From NCBI GenBank assembly GCA_902784055.1, contig CACZTP010000009.1, positions 1 through 33,901 of the forward strand: a stretch of DNA of 33,901 nucleotides, in the 5' to 3' direction. Below are positions 7,953-17,130 of this stretch, piece after piece. Made by a program: the position numbers and the translations under genes. This stretch comes from an uncultured Pseudomonadota bacterium (GTDB lineage Bacteria > Pseudomonadota > Alphaproteobacteria > RUG11792). How positions within the stretch are numbered: position 1 is the first letter of the stretch; every line of letters starts with the position of its first letter. The notes under the pieces were generated by a model. The model saw only the letters and a list, made by a program, of their open reading frames with translations. It did not search any database and was not told where the DNA came from.

Positions 7953-8627
7953 TTATCGCCCTCCACTGTTTCTATTAGATGAATTTACATTTTTAGAATC
8001 AGGCTCGCCTCTATATATCCAAACTTTAATACCGCAAACACCATATGTCGTTTTTGCTTCACCTAATGCATAATCAACATCAGATCTCAGTGTATGCAAA
8101 GGAACACGACCTTCTCTATACCATTCCATTCTGGCTATTTCAGCACCACCTATTCTTCCAGATATGTTTATACGAATACCTTTAGCTCCCATTTTTAATG
8201 CTGATTGCATTGCTCTTTTCATAGCGCGTCTATAAGACACCCTTTTTTCTATTTGAGTTGCTATAGTATCCGCAACTATTTTGGCATCGAGCTCTGGTTT
8301 GTTAACACTAACTATATTTATAGTTAATTCACTGCCCGGTGCAATCATTTTTAAAATGTTTGCTTTTAATTTTTCTAATTCAGAACCGCCTTTTCCTATA
8401 AGGACACCTGGCTTACCAGCGTGTATATCTATATGGACCTTGTTCGCTGTTCTGTTTATTACAACTTTTGATATTCCCGATGAAAAACACTCTTTCTCAA
8501 TAAACTTCCTAACAATTAGATCTTCATTAAGACGTTTTGCATAATTTTTTCCATCTGAATACCAGCAAGAGTTCCAACTTCCTATTACTCCCAACCGCAA
8601 CCCGATTGGGTTAACTTTCTGTCCCAT
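7953..8627 (-). CDS. rpsC: 30S ribosomal protein S3
   Basis: Small-subunit protein at the mRNA entry tunnel. The 224-residue product begins [20 protein letters not shown], has the KH domain loop around [18 protein letters not shown] (about 75-92), and the C-terminal domain with [20 protein letters not shown] and [21 protein letters not shown] short Asn/Ser-rich tail ([12 protein letters not shown]) ends it. It follows rplV by one base. Confidence 0.98.
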   Translation of the reverse strand: MGQKVNPIGLRLGVIGSWNSCWYSDGKNYAKRLNEDLIVRKFIEKECFSSGISKVVINRTANKVHIDIHAGKPGVLIGKGGSELEKLKANILKMIAPGSELTINIVSVNKPELDAKIVADTIATQIEKRVSYRRAMKRAMQSALKMGAKGIRINISGRIGGAEIARMEWYREGRVPLHTLRSDVDYALGEAKTTYGVCGIKVWIYRGEPDSKNVNSSNRNSGGR

Positions 8628-8628
8628 A

Positions 8629-8979
8629 TTACGCCTCTGCTCTTAATACTATTGTCAAATGACTAAATGGCTTTTTTATAACATTACTACGCCCGCGACC
8701 CCGTGGCATAAACCTTTTTAGTCGAATGCTGTGTCCAACAAAAGCCTCCTTGACCACTAGACTACTAGGGTTTAATCCCTGATTATTCTGAGCATTAGCT
8801 ATGGCCGACTGTAACGTTTTTCTGACATCCACAGCTATCCTTTTTTTGCAATACAGCAATTTACCCATAGCAGGGATCGCGCTCATCCCTCGTATCATTT
8901 GAGCTACGAGATTAAGCTTCTGCGGACTTGTACGAACTTGACGTAATACAGCCTTTGTTTCATTACTAATCAATTTCAT
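8629..8979 (-). CDS. rplV: 50S ribosomal protein L22
   Basis: Large-subunit protein whose beta-hairpin lines the exit tunnel constriction. The ATG at 8979 (MKLISNETKAVLRQVRTSPQ) gives 116 residues. Earlier in-frame codons would overlap rpsS by more than 30 nt and do not match the family. The C-terminal hairpin and signature read KRFMPRGRGRSNVIKKPFSH. The ribosome binding site AAGAAG is weak and lies in the end of rpsS, suggesting coupling. Confidence 0.96.
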   Translation of the reverse strand: MKLISNETKAVLRQVRTSPQKLNLVAQMIRGMSAIPAMGKLLYCKKRIAVDVRKTLQSAIANAQNNQGLNPSSLVVKEAFVGHSIRLKRFMPRGRGRSNVIKKPFSHLTIVLRAEA

Positions 8980-8980
8980 A

Positions 8981-9256
8981 TTACTTCTTCGCTTTCTTAT
9001 CTCCACCGTGCCCATAGAATGTACGAGTTGGAGAAAATTCTCCTAATTTGTGTCCAACCATGTTTTCGGACACCGACACAGGTATAAATTTTTTACCGTT
9101 ATGCACGCCAAATGTTAAACCGACAAATTCAGGAATTATCATAGAACGACGAGACCACGTTTTAATAACATCGTTACGACCCGATGCCCGAACTTTCTCG
9201 GCTTTTTTTAACAAATAACGGTCGAAAAAAGGACCTTTCCAAACAGATCTTGGCAT
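8981..9256 (-). CDS. rpsS: 30S ribosomal protein S19
   Basis: Head protein of the 30S subunit, partner of S13. The 91 residues begin [20 protein letters not shown] and carry [39 protein letters not shown] and [20 protein letters not shown], all diagnostic. A strong AGGAGGAA site precedes the ATG. It lies 8 nt after rplB, as in the S10 operon. Confidence 0.98.
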   Translation of the reverse strand: MPRSVWKGPFFDRYLLKKAEKVRASGRNDVIKTWSRRSMIIPEFVGLTFGVHNGKKFIPVSVSENMVGHKLGEFSPTRTFYGHGGDKKAKK

Positions 9257-9264
9257 TATTCCTC

Positions 9265-10089
9265 CTACTTCTTACGTCTGGAGATTATGTACCTATCGGT
9301 ACGTTTATTATTACGGGTTTTCTTACCCTTGGTAGACTTACCCCAAGGTGTAACAGGGTTACGACCTCCGGCTGTTTTACCTTCACCTCCGCCATGTGGA
9401 TGGTCGACCGGGTTCATTGCAACACCTCTAACGTGAGGACGTTTTCCTAACCAACGGCTTCGTCCGGCTTTTCCGTACTTGCGTTTCTGGTGTTCGGAAT
9501 TTGAAACAACCCCCACAGTTGCAAAGCAAAGACCATTAACAATTCGTTGTTCTCCAGATGGCAATCTCAAAATAACGTTTTCACCATCTCTACCTACTAA
9601 CTGGACAGAAGCGCCAGCAGAACGGCTTAACTGTGCACCTTTACCCAATTTGAGTTCGATGTTGTGAATAAACGAACCAACCGGAATATTCCGTAACTGC
9701 ATTGCGTTACCAGGACGGGCATCAACTTTTTCGCCTGAGATAACCTTATCCCCAGTTCGCAGACCCTCTGGGGCTATTATGTACCGCTCTTCTCCGTCGG
9801 AATACTTTAATAACGCTATAAAAGCGCTCCTGTTTGGATCGTACTCAATTCTTTCAACAGTTGCTTCTATATCACGTTTATTACGTTTAAAATCTACTAT
9901 TCTGTAACGTTGTTTATGTCCTCCGCCCCTGTTCCAAACAGTAATATGACCGTGAGCATTTCGCCCAGCTCTATTTACTTTCGCAACGGTAAGAGCTCGG
10001 ACAGGGCGACCTTTCCACAGCTGAGACCGGTCTATATTAACCAAGCCCCTTTGAGATGACGTGACTGGTTTATATCTTTTTAATGCCAT
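9265..10089 (-). CDS. rplB: 50S ribosomal protein L2
   Basis: Large-subunit protein needed for subunit joining and peptidyl transfer. The 274-residue product has normal length. It contains [20 protein letters not shown], an OB-like domain with [13 protein letters not shown], and the C-terminal signature [20 protein letters not shown], with the catalytic-region histidine in the HPHGG block. The ATG follows GGGAG at 7 nt spacing, one base after rplW. Confidence 0.98.
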   Translation of the reverse strand: MALKRYKPVTSSQRGLVNIDRSQLWKGRPVRALTVAKVNRAGRNAHGHITVWNRGGGHKQRYRIVDFKRNKRDIEATVERIEYDPNRSAFIALLKYSDGEERYIIAPEGLRTGDKVISGEKVDARPGNAMQLRNIPVGSFIHNIELKLGKGAQLSRSAGASVQLVGRDGENVILRLPSGEQRIVNGLCFATVGVVSNSEHQKRKYGKAGRSRWLGKRPHVRGVAMNPVDHPHGGGEGKTAGGRNPVTPWGKSTKGKKTRNNKRTDRYIISRRKK

Positions 10090-10090
10090 C

Positions 10091-10402
10091 TTATACTCCC
10101 ATACCTAATTCAATTTTGTTTCCAGGCTCTAGCCGGACAATAGCACGTTTAGTATTTGAACGTTTACCTATTCGACCCTTGAATACCTTCCTTTTACCTT
10201 TTCTAATTAACGTATTAACGGAAACAACCTTGACGTCAAAAATGCTTTCAATAGCTCTTTTTATCATTGGTTTATCAGCTTTAATGTCGACAATAAACGT
10301 ATAAGCATTATTAATCGACAACACTCTATTACTTTCCTCCGTGTTAACAGGATGCCGAATTATATCAAATTGTTTTCCAATTGTTTTTTTTGTAACACTC
10401 AT
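10091..10402 (-). CDS. rplW: 50S ribosomal protein L23
   Basis: Exit-tunnel protein that docks trigger factor and SRP. The 103 residues show [52 protein letters not shown] and the basic loop [20 protein letters not shown] typical of L23. The start overlaps the rplD stop by 4 nt and rplB follows after one base. Confidence 0.97.
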   Translation of the reverse strand: MSVTKKTIGKQFDIIRHPVNTEESNRVLSINNAYTFIVDIKADKPMIKRAIESIFDVKVVSVNTLIRKGKRKVFKGRIGKRSNTKRAIVRLEPGNKIELGMGV

Positions 10403-11010
10403 AACAACCTGCCTTCCAAAGCCTTAATAGCTCCACTTGAAAGGACTAACTTTTCTTTTCTTATTATGTCGTATACGTTTGCACCAATTTGTGGAATGAA
10501 ATCAAACCCATCCACGTTTCGTAGTACCCGAAAAAACTGATCGTTTTTGTCAACATCTACAAACAAAGCAGACTTCAACCGACCAAAACAGTTCAAGAAA
10601 TCTTTGGTTTTATTCAATTCTGAATTAAAACTATCTAAAACTATTAAATTCCCTGTTTGAGCCTTATTTGACAAAATAATTTTCATTCCGAGTTTTCTTA
10701 TTTTCTTTGGCAACGAATATCCATGATCTCTAATAACTGGACCAAAAATAATCCCACCACCTCGAAATTGAGCCGCCTTCTTAGATCCATGACGCGCTCC
10801 ACCAGAACCTTTTTGACGGACAAACTTTTTTGTAGTACCGTGAACATCCGATTTACTTTTTACGTTATGGGATCCACTGCGCCTTTTGGCAAGTTGCCAA
10901 TTTACGACACGCGCGACGACATCAGGACGGCTTTCGACATTAAAGACATCGTCTGAACAATCTAACTCACCAGTTACATTGTTGTTAAAATCAAATACCT
11001 GAAATTTCAT
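10399..11010 (-). CDS. rplD: 50S ribosomal protein L4
   Basis: Large-subunit tunnel protein. In Escherichia coli it represses the S10 operon and inhibits RNase E. The 203 residues contain the extended loop with KKFVRQKGSGGARHGSKKAA and FRGGGIIFGPVIRDHGYSLP (about 63-104), then GANVYDIIRKEKLVLSSGAI near the end. The spacing to rplC is 15 nt. Whether the L4 leader control exists is unclear, because the S10 genes here follow tuf with no leader of useful length (23 nt). Confidence 0.97.
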   Translation of the reverse strand: MKFQVFDFNNNVTGELDCSDDVFNVESRPDVVARVVNWQLAKRRSGSHNVKSKSDVHGTTKKFVRQKGSGGARHGSKKAAQFRGGGIIFGPVIRDHGYSLPKKIRKLGMKIILSNKAQTGNLIVLDSFNSELNKTKDFLNCFGRLKSALFVDVDKNDQFFRVLRNVDGFDFIPQIGANVYDIIRKEKLVLSSGAIKALEGRLL

Positions 11011-11025
11011 AATACGTCTCCGATA

Positions 11026-11676
11026 TTATCTAACGATTGCGGGCTTTTTTATTGCGTCACGGACAAAAACAGTTCCATTTTTACAACCTGGAACCGCTCC
11101 TCGTATATACAATAATCCTTTATCAGGATCCGTCCCGTAAACAGTGAGGTTAAGAATCGTTACACGAGTATTTCCCATATGCCCAGCCATTCTTTTACCT
11201 TTAAAAACTCGACCGGGTAATGTTCTGTTTCCTGTAGATCCCAAGGATCTATGGGTCAGAGATACACCATGTGTTGCTCTCAATCCGCCAAACCCGTGAC
11301 GTTTCATAGCTCCGGCAAATCCTTTACCTTTAGTAATACCTGTAACATCGACAGTATCATCTTTCATGTAATGATCCACGGTAATGACATCACCGACGTT
11401 GTATTTACTAACCTCTTCAACTCGGAATTCTTTCAAAACCCGGAAATTATCTAATCCCAGTTTTTTAAAAGCTTCAAGTTGAGGCTTATTTATATGCTTG
11501 CCCTTTTCTTCTTTTTTAGAACCAAGTTGTACAGCATTGTATCCATTTACATCCTTGGTTTTCAGAGCAACAACCGTACAAGGTTCTGTCTTCAAAACAG
11601 TAACCGGCACAAGTACGCCATTGTCGTCGAAAAACTGAGTCATACCGATCTTCTCGGCAATTAACCCTACTCTCAT
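11026..11676 (-). CDS. rplC: 50S ribosomal protein L3
   Basis: One of the two assembly-initiator proteins of the 50S subunit, reaching to the peptidyl transferase centre. The 216 residues start GLIAEKIGMTQFFDDNGVLV and hold GKGFAGAMKRHGFGGLRATH and HRSLGSTGNRTLPGRVFKGK (about 140-180), including the Gln/Asn-containing tip region. The end shows GAVPGCKNGTVFVRDA. Spacing to rpsJ is 11 nt. Confidence 0.98.
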   Translation of the reverse strand: MRVGLIAEKIGMTQFFDDNGVLVPVTVLKTEPCTVVALKTKDVNGYNAVQLGSKKEEKGKHINKPQLEAFKKLGLDNFRVLKEFRVEEVSKYNVGDVITVDHYMKDDTVDVTGITKGKGFAGAMKRHGFGGLRATHGVSLTHRSLGSTGNRTLPGRVFKGKRMAGHMGNTRVTILNLTVYGTDPDKGLLYIRGAVPGCKNGTVFVRDAIKKPAIVR

Positions 11677-11687
11677 ATACCTATCCC

Positions 11688-11996
11688 TTATACTTTTATT
11701 TCGACATCGACTCCTGAAGCCAAATCTAGCTTCATAAGGTTATCAATAGTCTGAGGAGAACATTCCTTTATATCGACCAATCTCGCATGTGTTCTCATTT
11801 CGAATTGTTCGCGAGATTTCTTGTCAACGTGAGGAGATCTGTTGACAGTGAACCGCTTTATCCTAGTCGGAAGAGGAACAGGACCGCTTACGGCAGCCCC
11901 GCTACGTTGAGCAGTTTTCACTATTTCTCTAGCAGACTGATCCAACAACTTACGATCAAATGCCTTTAATTTAATGCGAATTTTTGAAGAGTTCAT
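11688..11996 (-). CDS. rpsJ: 30S ribosomal protein S10
   Basis: Head protein of the 30S subunit and partner of NusB in antitermination. The 102 residues include [60 protein letters not shown] and the end [13 protein letters not shown]. It lies only 23 nt after tuf, so the str and S10 operons appear fused into one transcription unit; no separate leader for L4 control is visible. Confidence 0.98.
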   Translation of the reverse strand: MNSSKIRIKLKAFDRKLLDQSAREIVKTAQRSGAAVSGPVPLPTRIKRFTVNRSPHVDKKSREQFEMRTHARLVDIKECSPQTIDNLMKLDLASGVDVEIKV

Positions 11997-12019
11997 AAGT
12001 TCCCCATCCCTAACCGTTA

Positions 12020-13216
12020 TTACTTTAATATTTTTGTAACAACACCGGCACCAATTGTTCTACCACCTTCACGGATAGCAAACTTAAGACCTTCTTCCAT
12101 TGCAACAGAGCTTATCAACGAAATCTTTAAACCATCAACGTTATCCCCGGGCATTATCATTTCAACACCATCAGGCAACGTTATAGAACCTGTAACATCT
12201 GTTGTTCTGAAATAAAATTGAGGGCGATAGTTTGCTCCGAAGGTAGTATGACGTCCGCCTTCTTCTTTTGTTAGGACATAAACTTGAGCTTCGAACTCAG
12301 TATGAGGCGTCACACTTCCTGGTTTCGCCAAAACTTGCCCTCTTTCAACTTCTGTCCTGTCGATCCCTCTCAAAAGAACTCCAACGTTATCGCCAGCTTC
12401 TCCACGATCTAATAATTTCCGGAACATTTCGATTCCTGTAACAGTTGTCTTTTTTGTTTCTCTTAAACCAACAATTTCAACTTCGTCGTTTAAGTTAACA
12501 ACACCGCGTTCAATACGACCTGTTACAACAGTTCCCCGCCCAGTAATTGTGAATACGTCTTCAATCGCCAGCGCAAACGGTTTATCAATCTCGCGAACAG
12601 GATCCGGAATGTACTCGTCAACAGCATCCATTAACTTCAAAATAGCTTGAGATCCAAGTTCACCTTCGTCTCCCTCAAGGGCTTTTAAGGCTGAACCACG
12701 AATAACTGGAGTATTCTTCCCATCAAAATCATAACTCGTCAAAAGGTCACGTACTTCTTCCTCAACGAGATCTACAAGTTCTGGATCGTCTACTATATCA
12801 CATTTGTTTAAAAATACAACAATTTTTGGAACCCCAACTTGACGAGCTAACAATATATGTTCACGAGTCTGAGGCATAGGACCATCGGTCGCTGCGACAA
12901 CCAAAATAGCTCCATCCATTTGAGCCGCCCCGGTTATCATGTTTTTTACATAGTCAGCATGTCCAGGACAATCAACGTGTGCATAGTGACGCTTTGCTGT
13001 TTCGTACTCAACGTGAGCAGTATTAATAGTTATACCACGTGCCTTCTCCTCTGGAGCTGCGTCAATTTGATCATAAGACTTAGCTTGAGCCTGACCGGTC
13101 TTCGCTAACGTGGTAGTAATAGCCGCGGTCAACGTCGTCTTTCCGTGGTCGACGTGACCTATAGTTCCGATGTTGCAATGCGGCTTATTGCGAACGAACT
13201 TTTCTTTTTCTGCCAT
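12020..13216 (-). CDS. tuf: Elongation factor Tu
   Basis: GTPase delivering aminoacyl-tRNA to the ribosomal A site. The 398-residue protein has G1 GHVDHGKTT (about 19-27), the switch I region with [15 protein letters not shown]3 [21 protein letters not shown]4 NKCD and G5 GSALKAL. Domain 2 and 3 blocks follow, including RTTDVTGSI and MIMPGDNV. The ATG at 13216 follows CGGAG at 9 nt. It is the only tuf copy in the window and occupies the str position behind fusA (46-nt gap). Confidence 0.99.
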   Translation of the reverse strand: MAEKEKFVRNKPHCNIGTIGHVDHGKTTLTAAITTTLAKTGQAQAKSYDQIDAAPEEKARGITINTAHVEYETAKRHYAHVDCPGHADYVKNMITGAAQMDGAILVVAATDGPMPQTREHILLARQVGVPKIVVFLNKCDIVDDPELVDLVEEEVRDLLTSYDFDGKNTPVIRGSALKALEGDEGELGSQAILKLMDAVDEYIPDPVREIDKPFALAIEDVFTITGRGTVVTGRIERGVVNLNDEVEIVGLRETKKTTVTGIEMFRKLLDRGEAGDNVGVLLRGIDRTEVERGQVLAKPGSVTPHTEFEAQVYVLTKEEGGRHTTFGANYRPQFYFRTTDVTGSITLPDGVEMIMPGDNVDGLKISLISSVAMEEGLKFAIREGGRTIGAGVVTKILK

Positions 13217-13262
13217 TTTTCTTTCTCCGAAAAACTAAATTTTACAACAACCTTCAATCATT

Positions 13263-15344
13263 TTACGATATTTTCTTTTTTATTTCATCAGCAACATTCT
13301 GCGGGACCTGGTCGTAATGATCGAATAACATGCTAAATTGAGCGCGTCCTTGGCTCATCGAGCGTAGCGTATTTACATACCCGAACATACTTGATAGCGG
13401 AACCATCGCCGAAATCTGTTTCGCATTTCCAAGTTGATTCATCTCAGAAACCTGTCCTCTCCGACTATTTAAATCGCCGATAATATCACCCATGTAATCC
13501 TCCGGTGTTACGACGTCAACTTTCATAATGGGTTCAAGAAGTTTTGGGGCACATTTTACTATTCCTTCGCGGAAAGCAGCCCGTGCAGCTATTTCGAAAG
13601 CCAAAACGCTTGAATCAACTGGATGGAATGCTCCATCAATTAATGTTGCTTTAAAGTCGATCATCGGAAAACCTGCAACAACGCCAGTTTCTTTAGCTGA
13701 CTGCAAACCCTTTAAAACGCCAGGAATGTATTCTTTTGGAATTGCACCGCCGACAATTTTGTTATCAAAAACAAAACCTTCTCCCGGTTGTAACGGTTCG
13801 AATATTATTTTTACTCGTGCAAATTGACCAGCCCCACCTGTTTGCTTTTTGTGGGTATAGTCGATTTCATTTTGTTTTGTTATTGTCTCACGATATGCGA
13901 CTTGAGGAGCTCCAATTTTTGCATCAACCTTATATTCCCGTTTTAGTCGATCAACCATAATCTCAAGATGGAGTTCGCCCATACCTTTCATAATAGTTTG
14001 ACCGCTTTCAACGTCAGATGAGACTTTGAAAGAAGGATCTTCGGTCGCCAAACGAGCTAAAGCTAACCCCATTTTTTCTTGATCTGCCTTAGTATTAGGT
14101 TCTATAGCTATTTCTATAACAGGCTCAGGAAAATCCATTTTTTCAAGGATTACCGGCTTGTTAGGGTCGCAAAGGGTATCCCCTGTAGTCGTATTTTTCA
14201 AACCAACTAAAGCTACAATGTCACCAGCATGAGCAATTTTTATTTCTTCACGCTTATTTGCATGCATAAGGAGCATACGCCCTATACGTTCAGACTTATC
14301 CTTAATTGAGTTAAATACAGTTGAACCTGATTCTATTGTGCCCGAGTACACCCTATAAAAAGTTAAGCTCCCTACAAAAGGGTCTGTCATTATTTTAAAC
14401 GCGAGACCCGAAAGAGGTTCTTCGGCTACCAGTTTTCTAACAGCAGGTTCACCATCAAGAGTCGTGCATTCAATTTGACCTAGATCTTCAGGCGACGGCA
14501 AATATGAGACAACAGCATCCAGCAGTGGCTGAACGCCTTTGTTTTTAAAAGCGGTACCGCACAGCACAGGAACAAATTTCGATGAAATAGTTCCCTTACG
14601 TAAGCATTTCCTTATAAGCTCTACAGAAATTTCTTTACCCTCTAAATACGTTTCCATTGCTTCGTCGTCAGCTTCGACAACTGTTTCAACTAGTTTTTTG
14701 TGATATTCATCAGCTTGAGATTTTAATTCGTCAGGAATATCAACTGTATCGTAGTGAGCTCCCATATCTTCCGTGTGCCATATGTAGGCTTTCATTTCGA
14801 CAAGATCAATAACACCTTTGAACTCTGCTTCGGAACCTATAGGCAATTCAATTACTGCCGGAGTTGCACCTAAGCGGTCAATTATCATATCAACACAACG
14901 GAAGAAATTAGCCCCCATTCTATCCATTTTATTAACAAAACAAATACGAGGAACATTATACTTATCCGCTTGCCTCCATACAGTTTCAGATTGAGGTTCG
15001 ACACCTGCTACTCCATCAAACACTGTAACAGCACCGTCTAAAACTCTCAAACAACGCTCAACTTCAACTGTGAAATCAACGTGTCCTGGAGTGTCGATAA
15101 TATTAATTCTGTGATTTTTCCAGAAACATGTTGTTGCAGCTGAAGTAATAGTTATACCGCGTTCTTGCTCTTGTTCCATCCAGTCCATCGTGGCAGCACC
15201 TTCATGGACTTCGCCTATTTTGTAAGATTTTCCTGTATAGAAAAGAATACGTTCAGTTGTAGTTGTTTTTCCGGCATCAATGTGTGCCATTATACCGATA
15301 TTGCGATACCGGTTTACTGGGATATTTTCGTTATTTTCAGACAT
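13263..15344 (-). CDS. fusA: Elongation factor G
   Basis: Translocation and recycling GTPase. The ATG at 15344 is chosen because it has a TGAGGT site and the normal start [20 protein letters not shown]; upstream codons begin with TTG inside the rpsG end. Length is 693 residues, typical for EF-G. The G motifs are [28 protein letters not shown] and NKMDRMGAN. Domain IV includes [12 protein letters not shown] and domain [15 protein letters not shown]. It lies between rpsG (8 nt) and tuf, the classic str order. Confidence 0.99.
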   Translation of the reverse strand: MSENNENIPVNRYRNIGIMAHIDAGKTTTTERILFYTGKSYKIGEVHEGAATMDWMEQEQERGITITSAATTCFWKNHRINIIDTPGHVDFTVEVERCLRVLDGAVTVFDGVAGVEPQSETVWRQADKYNVPRICFVNKMDRMGANFFRCVDMIIDRLGATPAVIELPIGSEAEFKGVIDLVEMKAYIWHTEDMGAHYDTVDIPDELKSQADEYHKKLVETVVEADDEAMETYLEGKEISVELIRKCLRKGTISSKFVPVLCGTAFKNKGVQPLLDAVVSYLPSPEDLGQIECTTLDGEPAVRKLVAEEPLSGLAFKIMTDPFVGSLTFYRVYSGTIESGSTVFNSIKDKSERIGRMLLMHANKREEIKIAHAGDIVALVGLKNTTTGDTLCDPNKPVILEKMDFPEPVIEIAIEPNTKADQEKMGLALARLATEDPSFKVSSDVESGQTIMKGMGELHLEIMVDRLKREYKVDAKIGAPQVAYRETITKQNEIDYTHKKQTGGAGQFARVKIIFEPLQPGEGFVFDNKIVGGAIPKEYIPGVLKGLQSAKETGVVAGFPMIDFKATLIDGAFHPVDSSVLAFEIAARAAFREGIVKCAPKLLEPIMKVDVVTPEDYMGDIIGDLNSRRGQVSEMNQLGNAKQISAMVPLSSMFGYVNTLRSMSQGRAQFSMLFDHYDQVPQNVADEIKKKIS

Positions 15345-15352
15345 AAAAGACC

Positions 15353-15823
15353 TCACCAACTATAATGGGCAAAAGCCTTATTTGCCTCAGCCATTTTGTG
15401 AGTATCTTCTTTTTTCTTAATAGCTCCGCCTTTGTTAGCTATTGCATCAAGTAATTCTCCGGCAAGTTTTGCTTCCATACTTTTTTCATTTCTGCTACGT
15501 GCCGAATTTATAATCCACCTCATAGCCAAAGCCTGGGCTCTGTCTGGGGCTACTGCTGTGGGTACTTGATAGGTTGCGCCACCTACACGACGTGAACGAA
15601 CTTCGAGAACTGGACGAACGTTTTCAAGAGCTGTATTAAACAACTCAACGCATGTTTTACCGTCCTTACCATCTATTTTTTCAAATGCTGAGTAAACTAT
15701 CTTCTCTGCAACGGCTTTTTTACCGTCGTACATAAGACAGTTCATAAACTTTGCTACAGTAAGATCGCCAAATTTTGGATCGGCATCTATTTTTCTTTTT
15801 TCTGCTGCTCTGCGTCTTGACAT
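15353..15823 (-). CDS. rpsG: 30S ribosomal protein S7
   Basis: Assembly-initiator of the 30S head and, in Escherichia coli, repressor of the str operon. The 156 residues contain [20 protein letters not shown] at the start, [18 protein letters not shown], the central [20 protein letters not shown] (about 80-99) and [13 protein letters not shown] at the end. It starts 11 nt after rpsL and its TGA overlaps the ribosome binding site of fusA. Confidence 0.98.
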   Translation of the reverse strand: MSRRRAAEKRKIDADPKFGDLTVAKFMNCLMYDGKKAVAEKIVYSAFEKIDGKDGKTCVELFNTALENVRPVLEVRSRRVGGATYQVPTAVAPDRAQALAMRWIINSARSRNEKSMEAKLAGELLDAIANKGGAIKKKEDTHKMAEANKAFAHYSW

Positions 15824-15834
15824 ATTACCTCCAA

Positions 15835-16206
15835 TTATTTGGGTTTCTTAGCACCGTAACGAGAACGGGCTTGTTTCCTGTCCTTAACACCTTGAGTATC
15901 AAGTGTTCCTCGGATTATATGGTAACGGACACCAGGCAAGTCTTTGACACGACCTCCGCGGATTAACACTACCGAGTGTTCCTGTAAATTGTGTCCTATA
16001 CCTGGAATATAAGATGTGACTTCGTTACCGTTAGTCAACCTAACACGAGCTACCTTACGTAAAGCCGAGTTTGGTTTTTTAGGTGTTGTTGTATAGACAC
16101 GTGAACATACTCCTCTTTTTTGAGGGCAATGTTCCATATCAGGAGTTTTACTACGGTATATAACCTTTTTCCTGGGATGACGTGTCAATTGATTTATTGT
16201 TGGCAT
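15835..16206 (-). CDS. rpsL: 30S ribosomal protein S12
   Basis: Decoding-centre protein and site of classical streptomycin resistance. The 123 residues begin [15 protein letters not shown] and carry [20 protein letters not shown] (about 40-59) and [20 protein letters not shown] with [10 protein letters not shown]. Both lysine positions linked to streptomycin resistance are wild type (the PKKPNS and GRVKDLPG blocks). It leads the long ribosomal run. The only purine-rich site, AAAGG, touches the ATG with no spacer, which is unusual for such a highly expressed gene. Confidence 0.98.
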   Translation of the reverse strand: MPTINQLTRHPRKKVIYRSKTPDMEHCPQKRGVCSRVYTTTPKKPNSALRKVARVRLTNGNEVTSYIPGIGHNLQEHSVVLIRGGRVKDLPGVRYHIIRGTLDTQGVKDRKQARSRYGAKKPK

Positions 16207-16240
16207 CCTTTAAATTTCAAACATTACCAAGTCAACTTAT

Positions 16241-16270
16241 ATTGTAACATTTGAATACAAGACGGCACAA
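16241..16270 (-). promoter_or_regulatory. Promoter of the str-S10-spc run
   Basis: On the minus strand, TTGTGC (16270-16265) and TACAAT (16246-16241) are 18 nt apart, and the -10 box is extended (TGTTACAAT). The start of transcription would fall about 28 nt before rpsL. It is the only good promoter match ahead of 15 kb of same-strand genes. Confidence 0.6.
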
Positions 16271-16281
16271 CATACGTCTTG
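16258..16281 (-). repeat. Perfect dyad overlapping the rpsL promoter
   Basis: CAAGACG (16258-16264) and CGTCTTG (16275-16281) form a 7-bp perfect inverted repeat with a 10-nt centre. That centre contains the -35 box of the rpsL promoter. On the minus strand it could be the mlaA terminator hairpin (no U-run follows) or a protein operator. Confidence 0.45.
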
Positions 16282-16310
16282 ACGAGGATAGAAAAAAGAT
16301 CGATACGATA

Positions 16311-17090
16311 TTATTGTTTTTCAATAGCCATTACTAGATTACGAACAGTTTTATACTCATCTTTTGACATTGCAGTAATATTGCCCAGAAAATCTGCATA
16401 AGCAGATCTGGTATTTAATGCATCGAACAACCACGCTGTCCAGTATATACTCTCCTTAGCTATAGTATTCATAACATTAATTGGCATTAACGCAGTTGTG
16501 TCAAGAGACAAATGAACCGCCTGGCTTACTGCCCCCCTCATACTTGTGGGACCAAGAAACGGTAAAACAACAAAAGGGCCAGAAGATACTTTCCATTTTT
16601 TCAATGTGTCGTTAAATGTTGTACGTCTCTTTTTAAAACCTATTTTTTCAGCGACATCAATTAAACCAAAAAAGCCCAAACAAGCATTTATTACATATCG
16701 TCCCATAGTTTTAATTGCATCATCTCCATTTCCTTGCAATGTGTAATTTATAAAACGTGGAACTTCAAAAAAATTTTGGGCGAAATTACTCAACCCTTGT
16801 TTAATTATTCCTAGCTTTGTTTTGGATTTAAACAATTTACTAAAAGCTTTTTCTATGTTTTTGTTAAAAACAAACATCGTTTTATTAAATTGCTCGTATG
16901 GATCATTACATAAAATTTCCTCATCATTTGATATTTCATCATCTTCTATATCTTCATCTCCGACATCATCAATATCAATTACCTCTTCAGCTGTGCTACT
17001 TTTTGCATACACGTTACCGGCTGAAAAGGACATTAAAAATAACATAACGCACGAAATACGCCTCATAAACATTTTTGTTAATTTGCTCAT
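16311..17090 (-). CDS. mlaA: MlaA/VacJ family outer-membrane lipid asymmetry protein
   Basis: The family extracts mislaid phospholipids from the outer leaflet of the outer membrane and passes them to the MlaC shuttle. The 259 residues contain NDPYEQFNKTMFVFNKNIEK (62-81), the hallmark opening of the mature domain. Further on are FFEVPRFINYTLQGN, GFFGLIDVAEKIGF and GPFVVLPFLGPTSMRGAVSQ (about 172-191). The N-terminus is a signal sequence ending NVYA before KSS, with no lipobox Cys, whereas MlaA is usually a lipoprotein. A very acidic linker (about 35-58) follows. Shorter starts at 17072 or 17066 would give a tidier signal peptide. No mlaBCDEF genes are nearby. Confidence 0.85.
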   Translation of the reverse strand: MSKLTKMFMRRISCVMLFLMSFSAGNVYAKSSTAEEVIDIDDVGDEDIEDDEISNDEEILCNDPYEQFNKTMFVFNKNIEKAFSKLFKSKTKLGIIKQGLSNFAQNFFEVPRFINYTLQGNGDDAIKTMGRYVINACLGFFGLIDVAEKIGFKKRRTTFNDTLKKWKVSSGPFVVLPFLGPTSMRGAVSQAVHLSLDTTALMPINVMNTIAKESIYWTAWLFDALNTRSAYADFLGNITAMSKDEYKTVRNLVMAIEKQ

Positions 17091-17101
17091 AATTTGATTG
17101 A

Positions 17102-17110
17102 ATTATAACA
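17102..17110 (-). promoter_or_regulatory. Extended -10 promoter of mlaA
   Basis: The minus strand reads TGTTATAAT, a perfect extended -10 element, 11 nt before the ATG at 17090. No good -35 box is visible, as allowed for extended -10 promoters. Transcription would start about 5 nt before that ATG, so the internal ATGs at 17072 or 17066 may be the real starts. Confidence 0.5.
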
Positions 17111-17130
17111 AACAAACTATAAATATCAGA

